Of a stretch of 64,000 nucleotides of DNA, positions 50,011 through 59,146 are shown piece after piece. Below the pieces are notes generated by a model that saw only the letters and a program-made list of their open reading frames with translations, was not told where the DNA came from and ran no database searches. A program made the translations under genes and the position numbers. Each line of letters opens with the position of its first letter. Positions within the stretch are counted from its first letter, which is position 1. Origin of the DNA: Hymenobacter sedentarius (GTDB lineage: Bacteria; Bacteroidota; Bacteroidia; Cytophagales; Hymenobacteraceae); assembly GCF_001507645.1 (NCBI RefSeq), contig NZ_CP013909.1:310001-374000 (forward strand), in the 5' to 3' direction.

Positions 50011-50050
50011 AAAAAAGCGGCGCCTGAAGTATCAGGCGCCGCTGCTGTTT
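50011..50050 (-). terminator. Terminator of aspS
   Basis: AGCGGCGCCTGA pairs with its complement TCAGGCGCCGCT over a short loop; on the minus strand a run of T follows. Confidence 0.88.
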
Positions 50051-50066
50051 CTACCGTCACACGAAG

Positions 50067-51830
50067 CTACTTCGCCACTACCGCCGTGGCAATGCTCAAT
50101 TCCTTGAGTTGAGCACCCGAAATCGGCGAGGGCGAGTCAATCATCACGTCGCGGCCGGAGTTGTTCTTCGGGAAGGCGATGAAGTCGCGGATGGAATCGG
50201 CACCGCCGAAGAGGCTGCAGAGGCGGTCGAAGCCGAAGGCGATGCCGCCGTGGGGCGGGGCGCCGTACTCGAAGGCGTCGAGCAGGAAGCCGAACTGGGC
50301 CTGGGCTTCTTCGGGGGTGAAGCCGAGCAGGCCGAACATGCGGGCCTGCACGGCGCGGTCGTGAATGCGGATGGAGCCGCCACCCACTTCTACGCCGTTA
50401 ATCACAAGGTCGTAGGCATTGGCGCGAACCTGGCCGATGGTGTCGGGCGAGTCGAGCAGGGCCAGGTCTTCCGGCTTGGGCGAGGTGAAGGGGTGGTGCA
50501 TGGCGAAGTAGCGGTTTTCCTCATCGCTGTATTCGAGCAAGGGGAAATCGACCACCCACAGTGGCGAGAAATCGTCTTTGTCGCGCAGGCCGAGGCGCTG
50601 GCCCATCTCCAGGCGCAGCTCGCTCATGGCTTTGCGGGCCTTGTTGGGCTCGCCGGCGATGATGAGCAGCAGGTCGCCTTCGTGGGCGTTGAAAGCCGTC
50701 TTCCAGCGCTGCAGCTCTTCCTGTGAGTAGAACTTATCAACCGACGACTTCACCACTCCACCGGATTCGACGCGAGCGTAGATGAGGCCAGTAGCTCCGA
50801 TTTGGGGGCGCTTTACGAAATCCGTCAGCTCGTCGAGTTGCTTGCGGGTGAAATGAGCACAGGTGGAAGCATTGATGCCCACGACCAGCCCAGCGTTATC
50901 GAACACGGGGAAGCCCTGGCCCTGTACAATTTCGGTCAGCTCAACGAACTCCATGGCGAAGCGCGTGTCGGGCTTGTCGTTGCCGAAGCGGCGCATGGCG
51001 TCGGCGTAGGTCATGCGGGGGACGGTTGGGAAGTCGAGGCCCTTGATTTCCTTGAACAGGTAGCGGGTCAGTCCTTCGAAGGTGTGCAGGATGTCTTCCT
51101 GGGTCACGAAGGCCATTTCGCAGTCAATCTGCGTGAACTCGGGCTGGCGGTCGGCGCGCAGGTCTTCGTCGCGGAAGCACTTCACAATCTGGAAGTAGCG
51201 GTCAAATCCCGACACCATAAGTAGCTGCTTGAACGTCTGGGGCGACTGCGGCAGGGCGTAGAACTCGCCGGGGTTCATGCGTGAGGGCACCACAAAGTCG
51301 CGGGCGCCTTCGGGCGTGGACTTGATGAGCACCGGCGTTTCGACTTCGATGAAGTGCTGGCCGTCGAGGTAGCGGCGCACGGCTTGGGCCATTTTGTGGC
51401 GCAGCATCAGGTTGTTGCGCACGGGGGTACGGCGCAGGTCGAGGTAGCGGTACTTCATCCGCAGGTCGTCGCCGCCGTCGGTTTCGTCTTCGATGAGGAA
51501 GGGCGGTAGCTTGGCGGCGTTGAGAATTTCGAGCTTCTCGGGACGAATTTCGATGGCGCCTGTGGGCATCTTGTCGTTTTTGGAATGGCGTTCTACCACC
51601 TTTCCGGTCACGCTCAGCACAAATTCGCGGCCGAGGTGGCGGGCGGTTTCGCGCACTTCGTTGGCTTCCACGCCTTCTTCCAGGGCTATTTGGGTGAGGC
51701 CGTACCGGTCGCGCAGGTCAATCCAGAGAATGGCGCCTTTGTCGCGGGTGCGTTGCACCCAGCCGCAAAGCGTGACGGTTTGACCAATGTGTTCGGGGCG
51801 GAGTTCGCCGCAGGTGTGGGTACGGAGCAT
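50067..51830 (-). CDS. aspS: Aspartate-tRNA ligase
   Basis: A 587-residue class II synthetase of the bacterial type. An N-terminal OB anticodon-binding domain ([20 protein letters not shown]) is followed by motif 1, motif 2 ([20 protein letters not shown]), the bacterial GAD insertion (about residues 290-420) and motif 3 ([16 protein letters not shown]). The ATG at 51830 starts [10 protein letters not shown], matching homologues; a longer in-frame start adds 35 residues not seen in the family. It lies divergent from the 51985 gene. Confidence 0.96.
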   Translation of the reverse strand: MLRTHTCGELRPEHIGQTVTLCGWVQRTRDKGAILWIDLRDRYGLTQIALEEGVEANEVRETARHLGREFVLSVTGKVVERHSKNDKMPTGAIEIRPEKLEILNAAKLPPFLIEDETDGGDDLRMKYRYLDLRRTPVRNNLMLRHKMAQAVRRYLDGQHFIEVETPVLIKSTPEGARDFVVPSRMNPGEFYALPQSPQTFKQLLMVSGFDRYFQIVKCFRDEDLRADRQPEFTQIDCEMAFVTQEDILHTFEGLTRYLFKEIKGLDFPTVPRMTYADAMRRFGNDKPDTRFAMEFVELTEIVQGQGFPVFDNAGLVVGINASTCAHFTRKQLDELTDFVKRPQIGATGLIYARVESGGVVKSSVDKFYSQEELQRWKTAFNAHEGDLLLIIAGEPNKARKAMSELRLEMGQRLGLRDKDDFSPLWVVDFPLLEYSDEENRYFAMHHPFTSPKPEDLALLDSPDTIGQVRANAYDLVINGVEVGGGSIRIHDRAVQARMFGLLGFTPEEAQAQFGFLLDAFEYGAPPHGGIAFGFDRLCSLFGGADSIRDFIAFPKNNSGRDVMIDSPSPISGAQLKELSIATAVVAK

Positions 51831-51984
51831 GGCAAAAGGGTTTTGGGCAAAGTTAGGCCCTTGGGCTAAGAAGCCAACCGCCAACTGGCGAACCTCCCGA
51901 CGGCGCTTCCCGCATTTTTGGTACGGAGTATGCAAAGGCCGACAGCAAGTGCGTTCCTTTGTCTTCTCAATCCTTCAATTGTCA

Positions 51985-52425
51985 ATGAAATTCCTCCCCT
52001 CCTTCGCACTCGCGGCCGCCCTATTGTTTGCCGGCACCGCCCAGGCACAAACCAAAGTCAAGACCAAAAACAAGTCGGACGAGTCGGGCACCGTGGTGAA
52101 AGCCAAGGGCACGGCCGGAGCGGTGACGCTCGACGGCCCCATCAAGCGCATCGAAACGCTGTCGGGCATAGACGTATTTCCCAAGCCCAACTCCACCAGC
52201 ATCCTGCTGAGCTTTACCCAGCAGTTCACCAAGCCCGGTACGCTGGTGATGACGGACTACAAGAACCGCGTCATTTACCAAACTGAGCTCGACCCGGCCA
52301 ACAACACCGGCGCCCCGGTAGACTTGGGCAAGATTCCGGCCGGCACCTATTTGGTCGAAGCCAAAACCGGCAACTACGTCTACTGGAAGAAGGTGCGGAT
52401 TAAGTACCCCGCCGTTCGGCGCTAA
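51985..52425 (+). CDS. Exported hypothetical protein
   Basis: A 146-residue protein with a signal peptide (MKFLPSFALAAALLFAGTAQ). The mature part has a Lys-rich start and a beta-sandwich C-terminus (LVMTDYKNRVIYQTELD, KIPAGTYLVEAKTGNYVYWK), which resembles the fold of T9SS C-terminal domains without the usual NPF motif. It may be periplasmic or surface-exposed. Function unknown. The ATG at 51985 lies directly before the signal peptide. Confidence 0.7.
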   Translation: MKFLPSFALAAALLFAGTAQAQTKVKTKNKSDESGTVVKAKGTAGAVTLDGPIKRIETLSGIDVFPKPNSTSILLSFTQQFTKPGTLVMTDYKNRVIYQTELDPANNTGAPVDLGKIPAGTYLVEAKTGNYVYWKKVRIKYPAVRR

Positions 52426-52502
52426 GGCCCCGAAGACCTACGGCAGTGCCACGGCCCCCCAGCCGTGGCACTACTTTTATCCCCTCATCGTTGCTGCTTA
52501 CC

Positions 52503-53051
52503 ATGAAGATTTTCTCGTTTCTGCTGTTGATTCTTGGCCTCACGGCCTTTGTCCCGAAGCCCAAGCTGACGAATGTCAAGCTCGGCTCAGGCCTGACGGT
52601 TGGCGTGCCGGCCGGCTTTATGCCCCTGCCCGACGACGGCATTGCGGTGAAGTACCCGTCGCCGCGCAAGCCGCTGGCCGTGTACTCCGACCCCAGCGGC
52701 CGCGTGGACTACAGCGTGGCCGTGCGCCCCACCACGTTCGAAAGCATGGACTACGGCGTGCTGCTCAAGATTTACAAGTCCAGCATTCAGCGCCTGTATT
52801 CCAAGGTTGACTTTCTGAAGGAAGACATCCGCACCGTAAACGGGCGCGATTTCATTTACTTCGAATTTGTGTCGACCGTGACGGATACGCGGCGCGGCAG
52901 CCAGTTGGCGCCCATCAAGAAATACCAGGCGGTGCAATACGCCATTGAGGGCCAGCAGCTGTATGTCTTCACCTTCGTGGCTCCCGCCGAAGAGCAAGCC
53001 AAGTGGCAACCCACCGCGCAAGCTGTTATGAATACCATTGCGCTGAAATAA
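52503..53051 (+). CDS. Exported PsbP/DcrB-like hypothetical protein
   Basis: A 182-residue protein starting with a signal peptide (MKIFSFLLLILGLTAFVP). The mature part has a mixed alpha/beta look with VPAGFMPLPDDGIAVKYP and GRDFIYFEFVSTV, and ends LYVFTFVAPAEEQAKW and TAQAVMNTI, reminiscent of DcrB/PsbP-like domains (DUF1795). The assignment rests on fold-like pattern only. The start at ATG 52503 gives the signal peptide. Confidence 0.65.
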   Translation: MKIFSFLLLILGLTAFVPKPKLTNVKLGSGLTVGVPAGFMPLPDDGIAVKYPSPRKPLAVYSDPSGRVDYSVAVRPTTFESMDYGVLLKIYKSSIQRLYSKVDFLKEDIRTVNGRDFIYFEFVSTVTDTRRGSQLAPIKKYQAVQYAIEGQQLYVFTFVAPAEEQAKWQPTAQAVMNTIALK

Positions 53052-53094
53052 GGCCATCGGCCAAGGCGAGGCGCTTTCTTGGTTCATTATCCTT

Positions 53095-53154
53095 TTAGCC
53101 CAATAAAAGAACCCCCGGCACTGCGCAGTGCCGGGGGTTCTTTTATTGGGCTAA
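53095..53154. terminator. 60-base perfect palindrome, bidirectional terminator
   Basis: The sequence from 53095 to 53154 equals its own reverse complement without mismatch, centred between 53124 and 53125, with core GGCACTGCGCAGTGCC and flanking A/T runs. Separates the DcrB-like gene from tadA. Confidence 0.88.
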
Positions 53155-53159
53155 TTTTG
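53152..53159 (+). promoter_or_regulatory. -7 box TAATTTTG upstream of tadA
   Basis: TAATTTTG matches TAnnTTTG and lies 31 bases before the tadA ATG. Its first bases are the last bases of the palindromic terminator. Confidence 0.5.
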
Positions 53160-53190
53160 CCGGGCTCACACCGCCCGGGCTCCGCCTCTC

Positions 53191-53622
53191 ATGACCGACG
53201 ACTTTTTCATGCTTCAAGCGCTGGCCGAGGCCGAAAAAGCTCTGGCGGCCGATGAAATTCCCATCGGGGCCGTGGTGGTGTTCGAGAAACAGATAATTGG
53301 GCGGGGCTACAATCAAACCGAGCAGCTGCGCGACGTGACGGCCCACGCCGAAATGCTGGCCCTGACGGCCGCCGCCAACCACCTGGGCAATAAATACCTG
53401 GCCGATTGCACCCTCTACGTCACCATTGAGCCGTGCGTGATGTGCGCCGGCGCCAGCTACTGGGCCCAACTAAAAGCGGTGGTGTTTGGGGCCAGCGAGC
53501 CCAAAGTGGGGTTCCGGCGCCACGGCCAGCTCCTGCATCCCAAGACCCAACTGCGCGCAGGCGTGCAGGCCGAAGCTTGCGCCGCGCTGATGCAAGCGTT
53601 TTTTAGTTTAAAGCGGAAATAA
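53191..53622 (+). CDS. tadA: tRNA-specific adenosine deaminase
   Basis: A 143-residue zinc deaminase that converts wobble A34 of tRNA-Arg to inosine. The zinc/catalytic motifs are VTAHAEMLAL (His52, Glu54) and TIEPCVMCAGA (Cys82, Cys85). Length and the FGASEPKVGFRRHG segment fit TadA. The ATG at 53191 follows the terminator and promoter. Confidence 0.93.
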   Translation: MTDDFFMLQALAEAEKALAADEIPIGAVVVFEKQIIGRGYNQTEQLRDVTAHAEMLALTAAANHLGNKYLADCTLYVTIEPCVMCAGASYWAQLKAVVFGASEPKVGFRRHGQLLHPKTQLRAGVQAEACAALMQAFFSLKRK

Positions 53623-53625
53623 ATC

Positions 53626-53698
53626 TACTTTTGAACCTGAGCGGGCGCTGGTCGTAACTAGATATCTAGTTAGGCTATTTTAGCGCCTGCTCGGTTTT
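53626..53698 (+). promoter_or_regulatory. sodA promoter and leader hairpin
   Basis: TACTTTTG at 53626-53633 fits the -7 box. It is followed by a large stem: the AACCTGAGCGGGCGCT region near 53634-53649 pairs with AGCGCCTGCTCGGTTT at 53682-53697, with two mismatches. Inside the loop lies the 18-base perfect palindrome TAACTAGATATCTAGTTA (53655-53672). The start codon is 35 bases further on. It could be a terminator for tadA, an operator or a leader control element. Confidence 0.5.
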
Positions 53699-53732
53699 TC
53701 ATACGCCCGTCCACCCAAAACCCTTTTCACTT

Positions 53733-54347
<615 letters not shown>

Positions 54348-54388
54348 GCATCTGGTGCGCAAAAATACCGTGGCGCAAATCTCAAGCA

Positions 54389-54425
54389 CAGAAGGCCCGT
54401 TCCGCGTTGTGGAACGGGTTTTCTG
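54389..54425 (+). terminator. Terminator after sodA
   Basis: CAGAA-GGCCCGTTCC pairs with GGAACGGGTT-TTCTG around a short loop; a further T run follows. Confidence 0.8.
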
Positions 54426-54556
54426 GTTTTAGCTGGGCCGGCTGCCAGCATTAGGCAGCTCAGAAAAGGGTCATCGAAAACAATTCGTGTACATACTTCG
54501 TTTCAGGACACGTTTCATCCTCCCGCGGTCCAAGCACCGCGGCAAAACTTGTTTTT

Positions 54557-55675
54557 ATGTCCAAGAAATTGTTTGAGCCGGCTCAGCTGGGCCCCCTTAC
54601 TTTAAGCAACCACATCGTAATGGCCCCGCTCACGCGTAGCCGCGCGATTGGCAACGTGCCCAACGAGCTGATGGCGGAGTACTACCGCCAGCGCGCCACG
54701 GCGGGCCTGATTATTACGGAAGGCACCTCGCCCTCGGCCGACGGGCTGGGCTACGCTCGCATTCCGGGCCTGTTCAATCAGGAGCAGGTCACCAACTGGC
54801 AGCGCATCACCGAAACGGTGCACCACCACGGCGGCCATATCTTCATACAGCTCATGCACGCCGGGCGCATCGGCCACACCCTCAACCTGCCCGCCGGCGC
54901 CGAAGTGCTGGCCCCCTCGGCCATCACGGCTGCGGGCCAAATGTGGACCGATGAGCAGCAGCTGCTGCCCCATACCCAGCCCCGCGAAATCCGCACCGAC
55001 GAGCTGGCTCGCCTGCGCGACGAGTATATTCAAAGCGCCAAGCTGGGCATTGATGCCGGCTTCGACGGCGTGGAGGTGCACAGCGCCAACGGCTACTTGC
55101 TTTCGCAGTTCCTGAACCCGCACAGCAACCAGCGCACCGACGCCTACGGCGGCAGCGTGCAGAACCGGGCCCGCTTCGTGCTGGAGGTAGCCCAGGGCGT
55201 GGCCGATGCCATCGGGGCCGAGCGCACGGGCATCCGCCTTTCGCCCTGGGGCACCGACGCCGACATGCCGCACTACCCCGAAATGGACGAAACCTACGCC
55301 TACCTGGCCGAGGAGCTCCAAAAAATCGGTTTGGTGTACGTGCACCTCGTCGACCACTCCAGCATGGGGGCCCCTGCCGTGCCGGCCGAAACGGTGGCCA
55401 CCATTCGCCGCCTGTTCACCAACACCCTCATCCTGAGCGGAGGCTACGATGCCGAGCGCGCCGAAGAAGCCCTGCAAAGCGGCCGCGCTGACCTGGTGGC
55501 CTTCGGTAAGCCCTTCATCTCGAACCCCGACCTGGTCGAGCGCCTCAAGACCGGCGCGCCGTTGGCTCCCCTCGACGCGGACAAGCTCTACACGCCCGGG
55601 CCCGAGGGCTATATCGACTACCCAACCCTGGATGGCCAGCCCGCAGGCACGTTCTCGCCTAGCTACCAAGCTTAG
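54557..55675 (+). CDS. Old Yellow Enzyme family alkene reductase
   Basis: A 372-residue FMN-dependent TIM-barrel ene-reductase. The barrel starts LGPLTLSNHIVMAPLTRSRA; the active-site region is GFDGVEVHSANGYLLSQFLN, followed by RTDAYGGSVQNRARF, then the phosphate-binding AFGKPFISNPDL. It is close to NemA, which reduces N-ethylmaleimide, glycerol trinitrate and similar electrophiles using NADPH. It is a stand-alone gene. Confidence 0.92.
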   Translation: MSKKLFEPAQLGPLTLSNHIVMAPLTRSRAIGNVPNELMAEYYRQRATAGLIITEGTSPSADGLGYARIPGLFNQEQVTNWQRITETVHHHGGHIFIQLMHAGRIGHTLNLPAGAEVLAPSAITAAGQMWTDEQQLLPHTQPREIRTDELARLRDEYIQSAKLGIDAGFDGVEVHSANGYLLSQFLNPHSNQRTDAYGGSVQNRARFVLEVAQGVADAIGAERTGIRLSPWGTDADMPHYPEMDETYAYLAEELQKIGLVYVHLVDHSSMGAPAVPAETVATIRRLFTNTLILSGGYDAERAEEALQSGRADLVAFGKPFISNPDLVERLKTGAPLAPLDADKLYTPGPEGYIDYPTLDGQPAGTFSPSYQA

Positions 55676-55701
55676 GCAGCGCTGCTTTCGTAAAAAAACA
55701 C

Positions 55702-55735
55702 AAAGCCCCGGCCTTCAACGGCCGGGGCTTTTTTG
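55702..55735 (+). terminator. Terminator after the alkene reductase
   Basis: AAAGCCCCGGCC pairs with GGCCGGGGCTTT over a short loop; TTT follows. Confidence 0.9.
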
Positions 55736-55870
55736 CTGCCCAAACATTGGTGTTGGGCTAAAGTTGCAGGCCGGAGTTGCGCCACGAGGGGCTGTACGTT
55801 AGGCAAGGCCCTTAGCTATTCTTTATGAAAGCAGCCCGGGCAAAACCAACTCGGCGGCAGGAGCACGGCG

Positions 55871-55903
55871 TTGCCACTTCTGCCGGGAAGCCGTGTATCT
55901 TTA
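55871..55903 (+). promoter_or_regulatory. Promoter of the nucleoside permease gene
   Basis: TTGC at 55871 and TATCTTTA at 55896-55903 with 21 bases between them. The -7 box deviates from TAnnTTTG only in its last base. It lies 37 bases before the ATG. Confidence 0.5.
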
Positions 55904-55940
55904 GCGGCTAAATCACACCTTTCTGTTATTCTGACCCAGC

Positions 55941-57224
55941 ATGAATACTAAGTTGCGCCTCACCGTATTGAGTTTCTTACAATTCTTTATCTGGGGCTCG
56001 TGGTTGATAACAATTGGGGCTTATTGGTTTCAAACCAAGCAATGGTCGGGCGCGCAGTTTGGCGCCATCTTCTCGACCATGGGCATCGCCTCCATCTTCA
56101 TGCCCTCGCTCATGGGCATTGTGGCCGATAAATACATCAACGCGGAGAAGCTCTACGGCATCCTGCACATCCTGGGCGGCCTGACGCTCTGCACCATCCC
56201 CATGGTGACGGACCCCAGCACGTTCTTCTGGGTGATTCTGCTGAACATGATTTTCTACATGCCCACGCTGTCGCTGTCCATCGCGGTGTCGTTTTCGGTG
56301 CTGAAAACCGAAGGGCTCGACGTGGTGAAGGACTACCCGCCCATCCGGGTGTGGGGCACCATCGGCTTCATTGTGGCCATGTGGACGGTGAGCCTGCTGG
56401 GCTTCGAGAAGACGGCGGGCCAGTTTTACGTGGCGGCTGGTGCGGCTCTCCTGCTAGGCCTGTACTCCTTCACGCTGCCCAAGTGCCCTCCCCAGTCCAC
56501 CAGCACGTCCAGCCAGGGCCTGATGGAAATCTTGGGCCTCAAATCGTTTGCCATCCTGCGCGACCGCAAGATGCTCACCTTCTTCCTGTTTGCGCTGCTG
56601 CTCGGGGCCGCTTTGCAGCTCACCAACGCGTACGGCGATACCTTCCTGCACGATTTCGATAAGACGCCGGCTTACCAGGACACCCTGACGGTGAAGTACC
56701 CGGCCATCATCATGTCCATCTCGCAGATTTCCGAGACCCTGTTCATCCTGGCCATTCCGTTCTTCCTGCGGCGCTTCGGCATCAAGCAGGTGATGCTCTT
56801 CAGCATGATTGCCTGGGTGTTGCGCTTCGGCCTGTTTGCTTACGGCAACCCCGGCGGGGGCCTCTGGATGATTATCCTCTCGTGCATCGTGTACGGCATG
56901 GCCTTCGACTTCTTTAACATCTCGGGCTCGCTGTTCGTCGAAACCCAGACGCAGCCCAGCATCCGGGCCAGCGCACAGGGCTTGTTTATGATGATGACCA
57001 ACGGCTTCGGGGCCGTGCTGGGCAGCTCGCTGAGCGGCCTTATCATCCAACACTATTTCACCGACGCCGCCGGCAACAAGGACTGGCACAGCATCTGGCT
57101 CACGTTTGCGGGCTATGCGCTGGCCATTGCCGTGCTGTTTGTGCTTATTTTCAAGCACAAACACACCCCTCAGGCCACCGCGCAAGCGCACCCCGAAGGC
57201 CTGCTCACCGTAGAGCAAGTATAG
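55941..57224 (+). CDS. NupG-type nucleoside:H+ symporter (MFS)
   Basis: A 427-residue MFS permease with 12 hydrophobic segments. The N-terminus (LRLTVLSFLQFFIWGSWLIT) and the ADKYINAEKLYG loop match NupG/XapB nucleoside permeases. The last third carries RASAQGLFMMMTNGFGAVLG. It should import nucleosides with protons. Substrate preference cannot be read. Confidence 0.88.
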   Translation: MNTKLRLTVLSFLQFFIWGSWLITIGAYWFQTKQWSGAQFGAIFSTMGIASIFMPSLMGIVADKYINAEKLYGILHILGGLTLCTIPMVTDPSTFFWVILLNMIFYMPTLSLSIAVSFSVLKTEGLDVVKDYPPIRVWGTIGFIVAMWTVSLLGFEKTAGQFYVAAGAALLLGLYSFTLPKCPPQSTSTSSQGLMEILGLKSFAILRDRKMLTFFLFALLLGAALQLTNAYGDTFLHDFDKTPAYQDTLTVKYPAIIMSISQISETLFILAIPFFLRRFGIKQVMLFSMIAWVLRFGLFAYGNPGGGLWMIILSCIVYGMAFDFFNISGSLFVETQTQPSIRASAQGLFMMMTNGFGAVLGSSLSGLIIQHYFTDAAGNKDWHSIWLTFAGYALAIAVLFVLIFKHKHTPQATAQAHPEGLLTVEQV

Positions 57225-57267
57225 TCCACGACGCGGCGGTACGTGTTGCAGCCGTCTTTGCTCAATG

Positions 57268-57300
57268 AAAAAAGCCTTGCAATTGCGAGGCTTTTTTGTT
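57268..57300. terminator. Terminator after the permease gene
   Basis: AAAAAAGCCT and AGGCTTTTTT flank TGCAATTGCG, giving a stem with T runs on the plus strand. Confidence 0.9.
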
Positions 57301-57410
57301 GGCTCTTTTAAACCGCAGCCCCATCCTACTGCGCACCGCATGGGCCGCGTTGAGCTGAATTTTTGCTCGGAGACTGGTTGGTTTCCGGGCAGTAAAATGT
57401 ATTTTTAGGA

Positions 57411-58526
57411 ATGAAAGTCAACGGCATGAAGAAAGCATTGCCTGTGGTGGCCACTCCCGACCTCTCGCAATCCTTCGAAAGAGACGCATATTTCCAGCCC
57501 GTCTCCTGGTTTTACTCGGCATTCGGGGTGTTGCCGCGCCGTGAGATTTACCAGCTGGCCAGTGCCGAAGCCCGGCAAACCATTCTGGCGGAGCTGGCCA
57601 AGACTTATGACCTGGAGCAGGCCACCGTCGCGCACGCGGTGTACCTGGACAAAAAAGACAAGGCGCCCGACATCAGCCACTACGCCCTGAGCCTGGCGCC
57701 GCACCTGCTGCTGTGGTTCTACGAGCGCGGCACCTACGGCGACCGCGCCGGCCAGCTGTTCTTTTCCCCGCAGACCGACCCCGCCCAGTTGGCGCTGGTG
57801 CAGAAACTCCTGGCGGCCCAGCTCGACACCGGGAAGCTGGAACACGACCGCATTCAGGTACTGCGCCTGGCCTTCGGGGAGCTGGAGTTTTCGCCGCTGC
57901 CCATCAAAATCCCGGCGCTGGACCTCACCACCCACTACAACGACGACCTGCTGCCCGCCCACGAAGCCATTCTCAAGCGCCTGCAGCAGCCCGACGAGAA
58001 AGGCATCATTATCCTGCACGGCCCGCCCGGCACCGGCAAAACGAGCTACATCCGGCACCTGTGCGGCCTCACCGACAAGCCCAAGCTGTTCATTCCGCCC
58101 AACCTGGCCACCCGCATTGCCGACCCGGAATTCATCAACCTGCTGCACGACAACACCAACTCCATTCTGCTGATTGAAGACGCCGAGGAGCTGCTGGCCA
58201 AGCGCGACGGCCACGGCGGCAACGCCGTGAGCAACCTGCTCAACCTCTCCGACGGCCTGCTGTCCGACGGCTTCCACATCCAGATTATCTGTACTTTCAA
58301 CGCCGACCTGGCCCGCATCGACAAAGCTCTGCTGCGCAAAGGCCGACTCATCGCCTCCTACCGCTTTGAGCCGCTGGCCCTGGAAAAAGCCCAGGCCCTG
58401 GCCACGGAGCTCGGCCTGACCGAGCCCATCCTAGAGCCCACGTCTTTGGCTGAGCTTTACAACCGCGAAAAAACCGATTTCATCAGCGAATTCAAAACAC
58501 CCGGCCGCATCGGTTTCAGCCGATAA
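57411..58526 (+). CDS. AAA-family ATPase
   Basis: A 371-residue protein with an uncharacterised N-terminal domain (residues 1-165) and a C-terminal AAA module. The Walker A is IILHGPPGTGKTSYIR, Walker B is SILLIEDAEELL, sensor 1 is ICTFNADLARIDKALLRKGR with an arginine finger-like RLIASYRF. It resembles Bcs1/CbbX-type AAA proteins; the substrate is unknown. The start may be the ATG at 57411 or that at 57426 (MKKALPVV). A TATTTTTA sequence just before the first ATG resembles a -7 box and would favour the second. Confidence 0.8.
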   Translation: MKVNGMKKALPVVATPDLSQSFERDAYFQPVSWFYSAFGVLPRREIYQLASAEARQTILAELAKTYDLEQATVAHAVYLDKKDKAPDISHYALSLAPHLLLWFYERGTYGDRAGQLFFSPQTDPAQLALVQKLLAAQLDTGKLEHDRIQVLRLAFGELEFSPLPIKIPALDLTTHYNDDLLPAHEAILKRLQQPDEKGIIILHGPPGTGKTSYIRHLCGLTDKPKLFIPPNLATRIADPEFINLLHDNTNSILLIEDAEELLAKRDGHGGNAVSNLLNLSDGLLSDGFHIQIICTFNADLARIDKALLRKGRLIASYRFEPLALEKAQALATELGLTEPILEPTSLAELYNREKTDFISEFKTPGRIGFSR

Positions 58527-58576
58527 AGTAAGCTCAACAATACAAAATTGGTACAAAAACAGTCAGCTTTTGGCAC

Positions 58577-58620
58577 AAACAAAAAGCCCGCCCTGCATAG
58601 CGCAGGGCGGGCTTTTTGTT
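58577..58620. terminator. Bidirectional terminator between the AAA gene and ndk
   Basis: AACAAAAAGCCCGCCCTGC pairs with GCAGGGCGGGCTTTTTGTT around a short loop, A-rich on the left and T-rich on the right, between convergent genes. Confidence 0.92.
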
Positions 58621-58638
58621 GATTTAACGGACGCTGGA

Positions 58639-59049
58639 CTACTTCGCGCCGAAGAAGAAGTCGGCTTCAATCTGCGCGTTCTCGTCGGAGTCTGAGCCGT
58701 GCACGGCGTTGGCTTCGATGCTCTTGGCGTACTTCTTCCGGATGGTGCCTTCGGCGGCCTGGGCGGGGTTGGTAGCGCCGATGAGGGTGCGGAAATCGGC
58801 CACGGCATTGTCCTTCTCCAGCACAGCCGCTACGATGGGGCCGCTCGACATGTAACGAACCAGGTCGTTGTAGAAAGGACGCTCGGCGTGCACCGCGTAG
58901 AACTGGCCGGCGCGCTCGGCCGTGAGGGTGAGTTTCTGAAGCTCCACGATGCGGAAGCCGCCTTCTTCCATCATGTTCAGGATGCCACCAATGTGGTTTT
59001 CCTGTACAGCGTCGGGCTTAATCATCGTGAATGTGCGGTTGGTGGCCAT
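58639..59049 (-). CDS. ndk: Nucleoside-diphosphate kinase
   Basis: A 136-residue enzyme transferring the gamma phosphate from ATP to NDPs. The N-terminus is [20 protein letters not shown] and the phospho-accepting His lies in [16 protein letters not shown] near residue 116. [14 protein letters not shown] and [13 protein letters not shown] are also conserved. Length and motifs are typical. Own terminator shared with the convergent gene. Confidence 0.97.
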   Translation of the reverse strand: MATNRTFTMIKPDAVQENHIGGILNMMEEGGFRIVELQKLTLTAERAGQFYAVHAERPFYNDLVRYMSSGPIVAAVLEKDNAVADFRTLIGATNPAQAAEGTIRKKYAKSIEANAVHGSDSDENAQIEADFFFGAK

Positions 59050-59146
59050 GGGCAGGGGAAATCAGGTAAAAATGAAAAGTTGAAGCTGCAAAACTACCAC
59101 ATCCCCGGCGGGCACCCAACCCGGTGGTTCTTAGCTGCGCCGTAGC

